This document shows, piece after piece, positions 1-8,617 of a stretch of DNA of 64,000 nt. Below the pieces are notes generated by a model. That model worked only from the letters and a program-made list of their open reading frames with translations, did no database searches and was not told the DNA's origin. The DNA is from Streptomyces typhae (lineage in GTDB: Bacteria > Actinomycetota > Actinomycetes > Streptomycetales > Streptomycetaceae): assembly GCF_009755605.1 (NCBI RefSeq), contig NZ_WPNZ01000001.1, positions 62,001-126,000 of the forward strand, written 5' to 3'. A program made the position numbers and the translations under genes. Within the stretch, counting starts at the first letter, position 1, and each line of letters begins with the position of its first letter.

Positions 1-22
1 TCATTTTGTACGGGTACGCCAA

Positions 23-60
23 CGGCCCCTGGTCAGTGGGGTAATCCCGACCAGGGGCCG
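23..60. terminator. Probable intrinsic terminator after def
   Basis: A perfect 12-bp inverted repeat (arms 23-34 and 49-60, 14-nt loop) lies just beyond the def stop codon on the minus strand. Neither side has a strong T tract, so it is called on stem strength and position. It may also serve a convergent gene off the left edge. Confidence 0.6.
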
Positions 61-102
61 CTGTTGTCACACGCTTCTCGCGCGCCTCAGCCGTCGCGCA
101 GT

Positions 103-753
103 TCAGTCATTCGGCGCGACGGGGTAGCGCGGGGTGCCCTCTTCCATCTGCCGCAGCGCGTCCTTGCGCTCCCGCTTGGAGAGGCGGTCGATGTACAGAT
201 AGCCGTACAGGTGGTCCGTCTCGTGCTGGAGGCAGCGCGCGAAGTAGCCCGTGCCGCGCACCTTGACGGGGTTGCCCTTCTCGTCCTGCCCGGTCACGAC
301 CGCGTAGTCGGGGCGGGCCAGGGGGGCATACGCCGTGGGCACGGACAGGCAGCCCTCGCCGGAGTCGTCCAGGCGGCGCTGGTCGGCGGGCAGCTCCTGA
401 AGGACCGGGTTGCAGACGACGCCCACGTGCCGCACGCCCTCGTCGTCCTGGCAGTCGTACACGAACACCTTCAGGTCGACGCCGACCTGGTTCGCGGCCA
501 CGCCGACGCCCTGCGCGACGCGCTGGGTCGCGAACATGTCGTCCACCAGCTTCGCCAGGTCGTCGTCGAAGGCGGTGACGTCCTTGCACTCCTTGTGCAG
601 GACCGGGTTGCCGACGACCGTGATCGGACGGGACGTACCGCGCTCGCGGTAGGCCGTCTCGCGCGCCTCGCAGTCCTCGGTGTCGATGACGAAGCCCTCG
701 TCGTCGACCGGGAGGACTCCGCCCGGCCGCTGCTGCTCAGTGTCCTGCGCCAT
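103..753 (-). CDS. def: Peptide deformylase
   Basis: This 216-aa protein should remove the N-formyl group from nascent polypeptides at the ribosome, using a bound metal ion. All three family motifs are present: [10 protein letters not shown] (motif 1), EGCLSVP (motif 2, metal-binding Cys) and QHETDHL (motif 3, the HExxH-type metal site). The start was set at the ATG giving MAQDTEQ, because the open frame upstream runs into the tandem repeats at 831-974 and encodes low-complexity sequence. An N-terminal extension of about 40 residues before the deformylase core is usual for streptomycete copies. The gene is last in its direction and is followed by a hairpin at 23-60. Many Streptomyces carry several deformylases, so this need not be the only one. 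Confidence 0.95.
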   Translation of the reverse strand: MAQDTEQQRPGGVLPVDDEGFVIDTEDCEARETAYRERGTSRPITVVGNPVLHKECKDVTAFDDDLAKLVDDMFATQRVAQGVGVAANQVGVDLKVFVYDCQDDEGVRHVGVVCNPVLQELPADQRRLDDSGEGCLSVPTAYAPLARPDYAVVTGQDEKGNPVKVRGTGYFARCLQHETDHLYGYLYIDRLSKRERKDALRQMEEGTPRYPVAPND

Positions 754-830
754 GTCCGCCGTATGCCTTCTTCCTGGGAACCGCTGCCTGTGGTGCCCGT
801 ACAGGGTACGGCGTCCTCCGTCAGCAGTCC

Positions 831-974
831 GTCCGGCGCTTGAGGACGAGCGGGCGGAAGAAAAAGCCCGTCCGGCGCTCAAGGACGAGCGCGCAGCGCG
901 ATCCCAGCCCGTCCGGCGCTTGAGGACGAGCGCGCAGCGCGATCCCAGCCCGTCCGGCGCTTGAGGACGAGCGC
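831..974. repeat. Four-copy tandem intergenic repeat (about 41-bp period)
   Basis: The core GTCCGGCGCTTGAGGACGAG occurs at 831, 870, 911 and 951, with one variant copy (870). The last three copies share the longer 41-bp unit, which includes a GCGCAGCGCGATCCCAGCCC spacer. The array lies between def and the TPR gene. This core is, from memory, a common dispersed intergenic element of Streptomyces; tandem amplification here is the notable part. Confidence 0.85.
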
Positions 975-1032
975 ACAAGGGCGACAACCCCACAGCACGC
1001 ACGCTGACAGAAAGACCCGCCCGGCCCTGCGG

Positions 1033-2115
1033 CTAACAGACCTCTTCCAGGTCCCGCCAGTCCCGGGAGTCCGGACTGTCGGCCACCCACCCGTCGAGGA
1101 GCCCGCGGACGAGCCCGGCGGGGGCGGCGATCCCGCACTCGCGCTCGGGCACCCACAGGGCCCCGGGGCTGCGATGCCCGAGCGGCCCCGGATGCCCGGG
1201 CTCACTGTGGTCGTGGGGGTCCAGATGCTCCCCGTCCCCCTCGTCGCTGGGCATCCGCGACTCCGAGCACATCCGGCACAGCAGCCGCACGGACGACGAC
1301 CAGTCCTCCGCGGCGAAGCCGGCGTCGGCCGCGAGCCGCTCCAGGGAGTCCCTGTCCTCCTCCGTGGCGGCCTCCAGGAGCACCACCCACGTGGGCACCG
1401 GTGAGGGCGCCCACAGCTCGATCTCGTCGAAGACGGGGTAGGAGTGCCCGGCGGCCGTGGTGCGCTCGCCGTGCGGCACGCCGTCGTGCAGGACCACCTC
1501 GCCCCAGCGGCGCCCGGAGGACGGCAGCGGAATGGAGAGCACCTCCATCCGCGCCGGGTCCAGCCTGCGGCCCCACACGACCTCCGCCTCGCCCTCCGGC
1601 GAGAGCCGCACGGCCGCGCTGCCGAGCTCCATGCCCGTCGGCTCACCCGTGGCGGCGACCCCGCCGGGCACCTTCAGGCCGTACGCCTGCCAGGCCCTGC
1701 GGGCCAGCGGCCAGTCCTGGAGGGCCGTCGCCGCGATGCCCACGTTCCACCAGTCCGGGGCGCCCGCCGACCGGTCGAGGAGCGCCACGGCCCTGAGGCC
1801 CGCCGCCCGCGCCTGCTCCCAGTCGTGCCGGAACTTGTGCAGGAGCGCGAGGTTGAACCAGGACTCGGACAGCCAGGGTTCGAGGTCGGCGGCGCGTGTC
1901 AGGAGCGCGCCCGCGTCCTCGTAGCGGCCGTCGCCGATGAGCGTGAACGCCCGGTCGGTGGCCTGCCGCCAGGAGGCGGAGGGCCGGTGCCGTCCCTTGC
2001 CGAAGATCCTCACGATTCCCGCCTGCCAGCTCTTGTCGGGGTTGCCCCGCTTCCGTGCTGCCGCGCTTGCGCGCTTCCTTCGCATCCAACCACGGACCGT
2101 CGGACGGCCGCTCAT
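1033..2115 (-). CDS. Tetratricopeptide-repeat protein, conserved in Streptomyces
   Basis: A soluble 360-aa protein. Residues about 45-150 hold helical TPR-like units (for example ALLTRAADLEPWLSESWFNL and ALLHKFRHDWEQARAAGLRA). The C-terminal two thirds have a mixed alpha/beta composition with a C-x-x-C-like segment (LLCRMCSES) and a His/Asp-rich stretch (HLDPHDHSEPGH). No enzymatic motif is recognised. Its start is 10 nt from the stop of the upstream HD-domain gene, so it probably belongs to the same transcript as the two HD proteins. A basic N-terminus (MRRKRASAAARKRG) means an internal ATG about 10 codons in could be the true start. Function unknown. Confidence 0.8.
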   Translation of the reverse strand: MSGRPTVRGWMRRKRASAAARKRGNPDKSWQAGIVRIFGKGRHRPSASWRQATDRAFTLIGDGRYEDAGALLTRAADLEPWLSESWFNLALLHKFRHDWEQARAAGLRAVALLDRSAGAPDWWNVGIAATALQDWPLARRAWQAYGLKVPGGVAATGEPTGMELGSAAVRLSPEGEAEVVWGRRLDPARMEVLSIPLPSSGRRWGEVVLHDGVPHGERTTAAGHSYPVFDEIELWAPSPVPTWVVLLEAATEEDRDSLERLAADAGFAAEDWSSSVRLLCRMCSESRMPSDEGDGEHLDPHDHSEPGHPGPLGHRSPGALWVPERECGIAAPAGLVRGLLDGWVADSPDSRDWRDLEEVC

Positions 2116-2125
2116 TACCCATGGG

Positions 2126-3508
2126 TTACCCAGGGGGACGCGGGGTCAGACGGACTTTCCCCACACCTCCGGCGACATCACCCGCGCTCCCCCGCCCGGC
2201 CGGTGCGCACCGCCTGGTCCCCGGCCGCCCCCGGCCGCCGCTCCCCCGGCCCCGCCCCCGCGCAAGCACCCGTGCGAGTGCTTCCACGACCTCCGGCTGG
2301 TGGTCGCGTCCGGTGGCGAGGCGCAGCCGCTCCAGGGCGCCGAGAGGCCCATGAGGTCCTTGTTCCCGTGCCATTTCGTCGTATGCGTTCGCGGTGCGCA
2401 CGATCCGGGCGGCGAGCGGCTGCTCGTGGAACGGATCGGCCTGGCGCTCCACCACCACGGCGACATCGGCCGCGACCCCGGTCTGGCGCACGACGGCGCC
2501 GCCGAGCAGGGCGATGCGGCGCTGCTCGGCCTCGGGCAGGGCGGCGGTGGCCCCGGCGGGCACGGGGTCGACGAGGGAGAGCTGGCCGATGTCGTGCATC
2601 AGGGCGGCGTACTCCAGGACGCCCAGGTCCGGCCCCGGAAGACCGAGGTCACGGCCCATGGCCCGGCTGAGGTCCGCGACACGGCGGGCGTGCCCTGCGG
2701 GGGTGTACCCGGCGATCTCGGTGGCGCGGGCCAGCGAGGCGATGGTCTGCCGGTAGGTGGTCCGTACGGCCGCGTACCTGCGGAAGGCGAGCTGGGTGAG
2801 GAGCAGCGGGAAGCTGAAGACGGGCAGCGCCCACAGCCCGGCCACGGCGACGGCGAGCGCCATCACGGCCCCCGACGCGCACACCGCGGACCCCACGCCG
2901 GACATGCCCCGCAGCTCCTCCCTGAGCAGCGGCCCGAACGGCCATCCCGACCTGTCGTGCGCCATGGCGGCGGCGAGCACGGCGTCGCACAGCGCGGTGA
3001 GCGCGAGAAGTGTGACGATGACGACGGCGTACGCCGGTCCGTGCCCGGTGACCGCCGTCAACTGCCCCGAGTTGTACAGGGGCTGGAAACACAGCGCGGC
3101 GAAGCCGACGCTCAGGACCCGGCGGGCGATGTGGTCGAGGCAGGGGCCGCGGCCGAGCGCCACGTGCGGGACGGCGCCGACCAGGCCCGCCGCGACGACG
3201 ATGGCGACGACCTGGAGCACGCCGTGGTGACTGGGACGGCCCGCGCACTCCCCCACGAGGGCGTACGCCAGGGCGCCCGCTGCACCCAGGGGCGCCGGCT
3301 CGCGCCCTTTGCCGCTCCCCCAGCGCGCCAGCTCCCCCACGGCTATGAGCACTCCGAAGGCCAGCGCGATGCCCGGGTCCTCGACGCCGTACCAGAGGGT
3401 CGCGCCGAGCGCGCCGACGGCGAGGAGGGCGGCGGCGGCCCGGACCGCGACCGTGACGGCCACGACCGTGACGGCCACGGGGAGGCGGAAGGCCGGGCGG
3501 GCGGTCAC
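2126..3508 (-). CDS. Membrane protein with degenerate HD domain (no GYP motif)
   Basis: A 460-aa protein. Its first 270 residues are hydrophobic with roughly six to eight membrane segments; a cytoplasmic HD-type domain follows (HARRVADLSRAMG, then MHDIGQLSLVD carrying the HD pair). The GYP tripeptide and the HHE segment that define active HD-GYP cyclic-di-GMP phosphodiesterases are missing, unlike in the gene upstream, so it may be catalytically inactive or act on another nucleotide. The GTG start overlaps the stop of the upstream gene as GTGA, indicating translational coupling. The C-terminal 50 residues are Gly/Arg-rich low complexity. The open frame extends far upstream in the same phase but overlaps the neighbour antiparallel in codon use and is not coding there. 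Confidence 0.8.
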   Translation of the reverse strand: MTARPAFRLPVAVTVVAVTVAVRAAAALLAVGALGATLWYGVEDPGIALAFGVLIAVGELARWGSGKGREPAPLGAAGALAYALVGECAGRPSHHGVLQVVAIVVAAGLVGAVPHVALGRGPCLDHIARRVLSVGFAALCFQPLYNSGQLTAVTGHGPAYAVVIVTLLALTALCDAVLAAAMAHDRSGWPFGPLLREELRGMSGVGSAVCASGAVMALAVAVAGLWALPVFSFPLLLTQLAFRRYAAVRTTYRQTIASLARATEIAGYTPAGHARRVADLSRAMGRDLGLPGPDLGVLEYAALMHDIGQLSLVDPVPAGATAALPEAEQRRIALLGGAVVRQTGVAADVAVVVERQADPFHEQPLAARIVRTANAYDEMAREQGPHGPLGALERLRLATGRDHQPEVVEALARVLARGRGRGSGGRGRPGTRRCAPAGRGSAGDVAGGVGKVRLTPRPPG

Positions 3509-4902
3509 CGGCGGCCTGAACGCGGGCGGCCGCCCGCGGCTTCGGACGCGGCTTCGGACGCGGCTTCGCGCACGGGCTCGGACGCGGCCCCGGACGCGGC
3601 TTCGGCCGCCGCCCCCCGCACGGGCTCGCCCCCCGCCGTGGTCTCCGTGCCCGCCGTGACCTCGGAGGACCAGCCGTGCCGCTGGAGGGCCCGTGCCAGC
3701 GCCCGCACCATCGCCGCGTCGAACTGGACTCCCGCGCAGCGCTCCAGCTCGGCCACGGCGGCCGGGACGGGGCGGGCGCGGCGGTAGGAGCGGGTCGACG
3801 TCATGGCGTCGAAGGCGTCCGCGACGGCCACGACCCGTGCCGCCTCGGGGATCTGGGCTCCGGTCAGGCCGTAGGGGTAGCCGCTGCCGTCGATGCGCTC
3901 GTGGTGGTGCAGGACGGCCGCCCGTGCCTCGCCGAGGAAGCCGATGCCGCGGACCATCTCGTGCCCGTACTCGGGGTGCAGCTCGATCACCCGGCGCTCC
4001 TGGGGGGTCAGCGGCCCCTCCTTGCGCAGGAGGCGGGTGGGGACGCCGAGCTTGCCCACGTCGTGCAGGATCCCGGCGAAGCGCAGCAGTTCCACGCGGT
4101 CGTCGGCCATGCCGAGTTCGCGCGCGATGAGCACGGAGGCGCGGCCCACCCGCTCGCTGTGCCCGCGGGTGTACCGGTCCTTGAGGTCGACGGCCTGCAC
4201 GAGGGCACGGATGGTGGCCTGGTGCGCGGACCGCTCGCGGTGGTACTGCGCGAAGACCCAGCAGGAGACGCCCATGGGCAGCAGGACGAGGAGGGCCGCC
4301 GGCGGGCCGTAGGGGCTGGACCAGAGCACGGCCATCATCAGCCCGGCGAGCCCGTGCACGGAGACGGGCGCGAGCGACCTGAGCAGCAGCCCCCGCCAGG
4401 CCGTCCGGGCGGGCACCAGCTCCGCCGTCAGGAGGATCCCGCCGTCCAGCGCGGTCAGGGCGAGCGCGAACGCGAGCACGGCGGCCACCGCCGGGAGGAG
4501 CACGTACGGGAAGTCGGGCGCCGAGGCGGCGGCGGGCCCGCCGAGCGCCGCGTACACGTGTCCCGCGGCCCAGGCGGCCAGGGCGGGCTGCGCCGCGCGC
4601 CACAGCCGCCGCAGGCCGCGCGGGCGCCGTTCCACGCGGGCGCAGAGCGCCCCGGGCACGGCCGCGAGCGCCGCCGCGGCGGGCGGCAGCAGGAAGACCC
4701 CGGCGAGCAGCACCGGGAAGAACGTGGCGGCGGCGACGTCGCGGCGCACGGCGTGCTCGCCCGCGGCGTACAGGACCGCGAGCAGCGCGAGCACGGACCA
4801 GGGCGTGTCCGGGCCGAACGCGGGCGCGACACAGGCGGCGCCCCCCAGGGCGGCGCCGAGGACGTACCCACGGGCCCGTGGCGGAACCGGGCGCACGGCC
4901 AC
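3505..4902 (-). CDS. Membrane-anchored HD-GYP domain phosphodiesterase
   Basis: A 465-aa protein predicted to hydrolyse cyclic di-GMP in the cytoplasm. Residues 1-215 form several membrane segments. Residues about 225-390 form an HD-GYP domain: GHSERVGRASVL, GILHDVGKLGVP (HD metal site), HPEYGHEM, LHHHERIDGSGYPYGL (the HHExxDGxGYP signature) and ADAFDAMTSTRSYR. The last 50 residues are a low-complexity tail built from 12-bp DNA repeats (EAASEAASEAA). The GTG at 4902 directly abuts its purine-rich ribosome site, so the GTG two codons later (4896) with an 8-nt spacing may be used instead. It follows rsrA by 150 nt; S. coelicolor, from memory, has an HD-GYP gene at the same place (SCO5218). Confidence 0.88.
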   Translation of the reverse strand: MAVRPVPPRARGYVLGAALGGAACVAPAFGPDTPWSVLALLAVLYAAGEHAVRRDVAAATFFPVLLAGVFLLPPAAAALAAVPGALCARVERRPRGLRRLWRAAQPALAAWAAGHVYAALGGPAAASAPDFPYVLLPAVAAVLAFALALTALDGGILLTAELVPARTAWRGLLLRSLAPVSVHGLAGLMMAVLWSSPYGPPAALLVLLPMGVSCWVFAQYHRERSAHQATIRALVQAVDLKDRYTRGHSERVGRASVLIARELGMADDRVELLRFAGILHDVGKLGVPTRLLRKEGPLTPQERRVIELHPEYGHEMVRGIGFLGEARAAVLHHHERIDGSGYPYGLTGAQIPEAARVVAVADAFDAMTSTRSYRRARPVPAAVAELERCAGVQFDAAMVRALARALQRHGWSSEVTAGTETTAGGEPVRGAAAEAASGAASEPVREAASEAASEAAGGRPRSGRR

Positions 4903-5052
4903 CTCCTCCCCGATCCAGGTCCGGAGATCCGGAGACTAGAACGGGGTTCGGGCACGCCACGGCTCACGGCCGCGAATTAGCACCTTCGAGTGAGAAAGCG
5001 CGCAGAAATCATGCGAGAAGCGCGCAAGAGGAAAAGAAACGGACTCGGCCGG

Positions 5053-5379
5053 TCAGGCCTCGCTGGCGCGGACGGCCGTGCCGTCGCCGGGCGCCGCCGT
5101 CAGGTCGTGCTCGGGGACGGTCTGGCCCGAGCGGATCAACTCGATCCGCCCCATCACCTTGGCCCGCAGGTCGGACGGCACGTCGTCCTGGCCGCAGCAG
5201 CGCTTCACCAGCTTCTTCACCGCCTGCTCCAGGCCGTACTTCTCCAGGCACGGCGAGCACTCCTCGAAGTGCGTCTCGAACTTGGTGCAGTCACTGTCCG
5301 GCATCTCGTGGTCCAGGAACTCATAGAGATGGTCCAGGACTTCACTGCAATCAGTCTCGTGCGGCTCTCCGCAGCTCAT
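5053..5379 (-). CDS. rsrA: Redox-sensitive zinc anti-sigma factor RsrA
   Basis: This 108-aa protein binds and inhibits SigR in the reduced, zinc-bound state and releases it on disulfide stress. All seven cysteines fall at the positions known for S. coelicolor RsrA (3, 11, 31, 41, 44, 61, 62), and His37 of the H-x3-C-x2-C zinc motif (HFEECSPC) is present. The remainder is the helical ZAS domain that wraps the sigma factor. The ATG overlaps the sigR stop as ATGA, so the two are translationally coupled, which fits the need for near-equal amounts. The C-terminal tail after residue 75 is poorly conserved and probably flexible. Confidence 0.97.
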   Translation of the reverse strand: MSCGEPHETDCSEVLDHLYEFLDHEMPDSDCTKFETHFEECSPCLEKYGLEQAVKKLVKRCCGQDDVPSDLRAKVMGRIELIRSGQTVPEHDLTAAPGDGTAVRASEA

Positions 5380-6059
5380 GAGCCCGAGCCTTTCGCTTCG
5401 TTCGACTCTCCGGCACCGGCCGGGACCAGACCGCGGTCGCGCGCGTAGTCCTCGAGCATGCCGCGGAGTTGGCGGCGGCCCCGGTGAAGACGGGACATCA
5501 CCGTACCGATGGGTGTACCCATGATGTCCGCGATCTCCTTGTACGCAAAGCCCTCTACGTCCGCGAGATAGACGGCGATGCGGAATTCCTCCGGGATCGC
5601 CTGGAGCGCGTTCTTCACGTCGGAGTCGGGCAGGTGGTCGAGCGCCTGCGACTCGGCGGAGCGCAGACCGGTGGACATGTGCGACTCGGCTCGCGCGAGC
5701 TGCCAGTCCTCGATCTCCTCGGCGGCGCTGCGCTGGGGCTCGCGCTGCTTCTTGCGGTACGAGTTGATGAACGTGTTCGTGAGGATGCGGTACAGCCACG
5801 CCTTGAGGTTGGTGCCCTCCCGGAACTGATGGAACGACGCGTACGCCTTGGCGTAGGTCTCCTGCACCAGGTCCTCCGCGTCCGCCGGGTTGCGCGTCAT
5901 GCGCAGCGCCGCCGAGTACATCTGGTCGAGGAACGTCAGCGCGTCCCGCTCGAAGCGGGCCGTGCGCTCCGCGGCCGTCTCGGAGCCCTCGACGGGGCGC
6001 TCCGGGCGCTCGGAGCGACCGTGCTCAGTCTCTGCGTCGGTCCCAGTGACCGGACCCAC
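5376..6059 (-). CDS. sigR: ECF sigma factor SigR (thiol-oxidative stress)
   Basis: A group IV sigma factor of 227 aa that directs transcription of thioredoxin, mycoredoxin, protease and other disulfide-stress genes. Region 2 ([20 protein letters not shown], then [16 protein letters not shown]) and region 4 ([20 protein letters not shown], then [20 protein letters not shown]) are intact. The GTG at 6059 gives exactly the 227-residue form known from S. coelicolor. An in-frame ATG at 6224 adds exactly 55 residues, matching the unstable SigR' isoform made from the stress-induced upstream promoter. rsrA follows with a 4-nt overlap. The promoter at 6272-6299 matches the SigR consensus, so the gene is autoregulated. 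Confidence 0.96.
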   Translation of the reverse strand: MGPVTGTDAETEHGRSERPERPVEGSETAAERTARFERDALTFLDQMYSAALRMTRNPADAEDLVQETYAKAYASFHQFREGTNLKAWLYRILTNTFINSYRKKQREPQRSAAEEIEDWQLARAESHMSTGLRSAESQALDHLPDSDVKNALQAIPEEFRIAVYLADVEGFAYKEIADIMGTPIGTVMSRLHRGRRQLRGMLEDYARDRGLVPAGAGESNEAKGSGS

Positions 6060-6224
6060 CTCCTCCAACGACGTGGTGGGGCCGTAAGCGGTCCCACTGG
6101 TTTCGGAGGATAGACGACGACCCGCTTTGCGCGCCGCCCGAATAGGAGCCGCCTTGGGCGCGCTCAGCACGCTCCACTCCAGGTCAGAGGCGCTGGAGCG
6201 GTCCGGGCAGATGGTCGGTCCCAT
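6060..6224 (-). other. N-terminal extension encoding the long SigR' isoform
   Basis: In frame with sigR, these 55 codons start at an ATG ([14 protein letters not shown]...) and read into the sigR GTG. Length and position equal those of the SigR' extension described in S. coelicolor, which makes the sigma factor prone to ClpP-dependent turnover and so shuts down the response. This identification rests on length and position plus recalled family knowledge. Confidence 0.8.
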
Positions 6225-6271
6225 GGGGTGGGCTCCCTCTTTGGCGAACGGCTTGCAAGGTATGTCCGCCA

Positions 6272-6299
6272 CAACAGCGCTCACACGTCCAGCATTCCC
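6272..6299 (-). promoter_or_regulatory. SigR-type promoter of sigR (sigRp2-like)
   Basis: On the minus strand GGGAAT (6299-6294) is followed after exactly 18 nt by GTTG (6275-6272), the SigR consensus GGAAT-N18-GTT. It lies inside the last codons of the alpha/beta hydrolase gene and about 50 nt upstream of the ATG for the long SigR' form. A separate housekeeping promoter for the short form is not obvious to me. Confidence 0.9.
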
Positions 6300-6943
6300 A
6301 CCCACGCGGCGACGGCGTCCGTGATCCGTTTCACGGCCTCGTCCTGCCCGATGTCCGCCCGCTTGGGCACCGCGAAGGAGTGGTCTCCGTACGGGATCCC
6401 GACCAGCTCGTACGGGTACGGGGAGCCCGTGGCGTCCGGGAACTCGGCGGGCCTGCCGAAGGGGTCGTTGCCGCCCTGCACGACCAGCGTGGGCACCCCG
6501 GCGCCGAGCAGCTCCTCGGCGCGGGACTTCTCCGGCTTTCCCGGCGGGTGCAGGGGGAAGCTGAGGGCGAGCACGGCTGCGGCGCCGAGTTCGCCCGCGG
6601 TGCGGCAGGCGACGCGGGCCCCGGCGCTGCGGCCGCCCGCGAGCACGGGCAGGCCGGGCTCCGTGAGCGCGGGCCAGACGCCGCGCCAGCCGGTGTCGAG
6701 GGTCCTGGGCGCGGGCGCCACCTTCTTGCCCGCGACCCGCCAGGGCTGCTCCACCAGGGCCACCGTCACGCCGTGCGCGGGCAGTGCGGCGGCGACGGCC
6801 GCGAGGTCGCGGGCCTCGATGCCGCCGCCCGCGCCGTGGCCGAGGGCGAGCACGTGCCTCGCCCGGCGCGCCGGGTGCCAGGTGATCCGGGCGTCGCCCG
6901 CTCCGGTACCGACGATCTCGCTGTGGGTCGTGTGCTTGGTCAC
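6281..6943 (-). CDS. Alpha/beta-fold hydrolase (KANL3/Tex30-like)
   Basis: A cytoplasmic 220-aa protein with the alpha/beta-hydrolase outline: GHGAGGG oxyanion segment near residue 35, nucleophile elbow GGRSAGAR with Ser106, [11 protein letters not shown] carrying the acid, and [10 protein letters not shown] carrying the catalytic His near the C-terminus. Substrate is unknown; relatives are annotated as dienelactone-hydrolase-like or Tex30-like. The GTG start lies 1 nt after the stop of the SRAP gene, so the two are co-transcribed, and its 3' end overlaps the sigR stress promoter. Confidence 0.85.
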   Translation of the reverse strand: MTKHTTHSEIVGTGAGDARITWHPARRARHVLALGHGAGGGIEARDLAAVAAALPAHGVTVALVEQPWRVAGKKVAPAPRTLDTGWRGVWPALTEPGLPVLAGGRSAGARVACRTAGELGAAAVLALSFPLHPPGKPEKSRAEELLGAGVPTLVVQGGNDPFGRPAEFPDATGSPYPYELVGIPYGDHSFAVPKRADIGQDEAVKRITDAVAAWVGMLDV

Positions 6944-6944
6944 G

Positions 6945-7760
6945 TCAGAAGAGTGTGCCCTCTTCGGGGCCCTCCAGCTCCTTCAAGAGCTCCGGCCCGT
7001 TGTTGCGTACGTTGCTGACGGCGGTGGACACCGGGAAGGCCCGCAGCAGCCCGTGCGGCGGCGGCTCCAGGAGGGCCCGCAGCTCGTCCACGTCCGTGCG
7101 GGCCGGGTCGAGCCAGGCGTCCCAGCGGTCGGGCGTCAGCATCAGCGGCATCCGCGGGTGGATGTCGGCGAGTGCCCGCGGGCCCTCCTCGGGGGCGGCG
7201 GCCAGCGGTGTGGTCTCCGCCTCCGTCGTGATCACCGAGCACGTCACCCACCAGGCGAGCGGGTGCTCGTCGGGCAGCGTGCGGTCCCGCCAGAACTCGT
7301 ACAGGCCCGCCATCGCGAACACCGACCCGTCCGCGGGCGTGACGAAGTACGGCTGCTTGCGCGGACGCTTCTTCTTGCCCTCGACCTCCAGGTCGCGCTC
7401 GGCGCTGGAGGTCACCCACTCGTAATAGCCGTCGGCGGGGACGACGCACCGGCGGGTGGCGAAGGCCCGCCGGTAGGAGGGCTTCTCGTGCACCGTCTCG
7501 GCGCGGGCGTTGATCATCCGTGCCCCGCCCTCCGGCGTCTTCGCCCAGGACGGCACGAGCCCCCACTTCAGCTTGCGCAGCTGACGAACCGGACGCTTGT
7601 CCTCGACGTCCTTGAGAGGGCGGTCGAGAACGGCGTAGACCTCCTTGGTGGGTGCCACGTTGTAGTCGGGCTCCAGAACCTCTTCCGGCTCCCACTTCTC
7701 GATCTCGAAGATCCCCGCGAGATCCTCGGGTCCACGACTGGCCGCATACCGTCCGCACAT
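6945..7760 (-). CDS. SOS response-associated peptidase (SRAP/HMCES/YedK family)
   Basis: This 271-aa protein should shield abasic sites in single-stranded DNA by forming a covalent link through Cys2, which is exposed after removal of Met1. The hallmark MCGRYA N-terminus is intact, as are NVAPT, GLVPSWAK, INARAETV, CVVPADGYYEW and the HPRMPLML segment near residue 205 that supplies the conserved His. The length is slightly above the bacterial average because of a Lys/Arg-rich insertion (EGKKKRPRKQ). It starts 50 nt from the divergent M50-like gene and runs into the alpha/beta hydrolase gene. Confidence 0.93.
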   Translation of the reverse strand: MCGRYAASRGPEDLAGIFEIEKWEPEEVLEPDYNVAPTKEVYAVLDRPLKDVEDKRPVRQLRKLKWGLVPSWAKTPEGGARMINARAETVHEKPSYRRAFATRRCVVPADGYYEWVTSSAERDLEVEGKKKRPRKQPYFVTPADGSVFAMAGLYEFWRDRTLPDEHPLAWWVTCSVITTEAETTPLAAAPEEGPRALADIHPRMPLMLTPDRWDAWLDPARTDVDELRALLEPPPHGLLRAFPVSTAVSNVRNNGPELLKELEGPEEGTLF

Positions 7761-7809
7761 ACGTGCAACACTGCCACGCCGTGGCCGACCGTAGGGAGCC
7801 GACCGAGCA

Positions 7810-8532
7810 ATGCACACCACCGCCTCCGCCAGCCTCGGCGATCTCTGGGACCGTCTGACGGGGACCCAGTCCGCGCCCGAGCAGTGGCTGGTGATCGTCA
7901 CCGGCGTCGTCGCGCTCGGCGTCGTCGTCCCGCACGGCTTCTGGCGCGTGGCCCGCAACGCCGTCACCATCGCCCACGAGGGCGGCCACGGTCTGGTGGC
8001 CCTGCTCACCGGCCGCCGCCTGGACGGCATCCGGCTGCACTCCGACACCAGCGGCCTCACCGTCAGCCGCGGCAGGCCCACCGGCCTCGGCATGATCCTC
8101 ACCGCGGCCGCCGGGTACACCGCGCCCCCGCTCCTCGGCCTCGGCGGCGCCGCGCTGCTCGGCGAGGGCCGCATCACGGCGCTGCTGTGGATCGCCACGG
8201 GCCTGCTCGTCGCGATGCTGGTGATGATCCGCAACGCCTACGGCGCGGTGACAGTGATCGTCGCCGGTGGCCTGTTCCTCGGCGTCTCCTGGCTCGCGAA
8301 CACCGACGTGCAGGCCGCCTTCGCGTACACCGTCGTATGGTTCCTGCTCCTCGGCGGTGTACGGCCCGCCTTCGAGCTACAGGCCAAGCGCAGGCACGGC
8401 GGGGCGGGCGACTCCGACGCCGACCAGCTGTCGCGGCTCACGCACGTCCCTGCCGGGATGTGGCTGTTCCTGTTCCACGCCGTGTCGCTGTGCTCGCTGA
8501 TAGGCGGGGGGCGCTGGTTGCTCGCGGTGTGA
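7810..8532 (+). CDS. M50B-like membrane metallopeptidase
   Basis: A 240-aa integral membrane protein with about six hydrophobic segments. The zinc-binding motif AHEGGHGLVALL (HExxH, residues about 57-61) sits in a membrane segment, as in M50/site-2-type proteases. A second acidic ligand is not obvious. It is short for a site-2 protease and has no PDZ domain, which fits the M50B-like group. Its stop codon lies inside the first copy of a 28-bp palindromic tandem repeat (8513-8617), and the last residues RWLLAV are encoded by that repeat. Confidence 0.82.
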   Translation: MHTTASASLGDLWDRLTGTQSAPEQWLVIVTGVVALGVVVPHGFWRVARNAVTIAHEGGHGLVALLTGRRLDGIRLHSDTSGLTVSRGRPTGLGMILTAAAGYTAPPLLGLGGAALLGEGRITALLWIATGLLVAMLVMIRNAYGAVTVIVAGGLFLGVSWLANTDVQAAFAYTVVWFLLLGGVRPAFELQAKRRHGGAGDSDADQLSRLTHVPAGMWLFLFHAVSLCSLIGGGRWLLAV

Positions 8533-8617
8533 CACCGCCAGCTGGTTGCTCGCGGTGTGACACCGCCAGCTGGTTGCTAGCGGTGTGACACCGCCGGTTG
8601 CCCGCCGTGTGACACCG
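8513..8617. repeat. Tandem 28-bp repeats, each with a GCGGTGT-G-ACACCGC palindrome
   Basis: Two identical 28-bp copies (8513-8540, 8541-8568) are followed by a third with one change near its centre (8569-8595) and a degenerate fourth (to about 8617). Each copy contains a 7-bp inverted repeat around one base. The first copy overlaps the 3' end and stop codon of the M50-like gene. The palindromes could act as stacked hairpins or as a protein-binding array; there are no unique spacers, so it is not a CRISPR. Confidence 0.9.

Noticed and set aside
2126..4960. 944-codon open frame on the minus strand across both HD genes
   Set aside because: The upstream part is Arg/Pro-rich shadow sequence antiphase to the HD-GYP gene; only the part from the GTG at 3508 has coding character.
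8513..8617. CRISPR-like array
   Set aside because: Repeats are contiguous without unique spacers and no cas gene is present.
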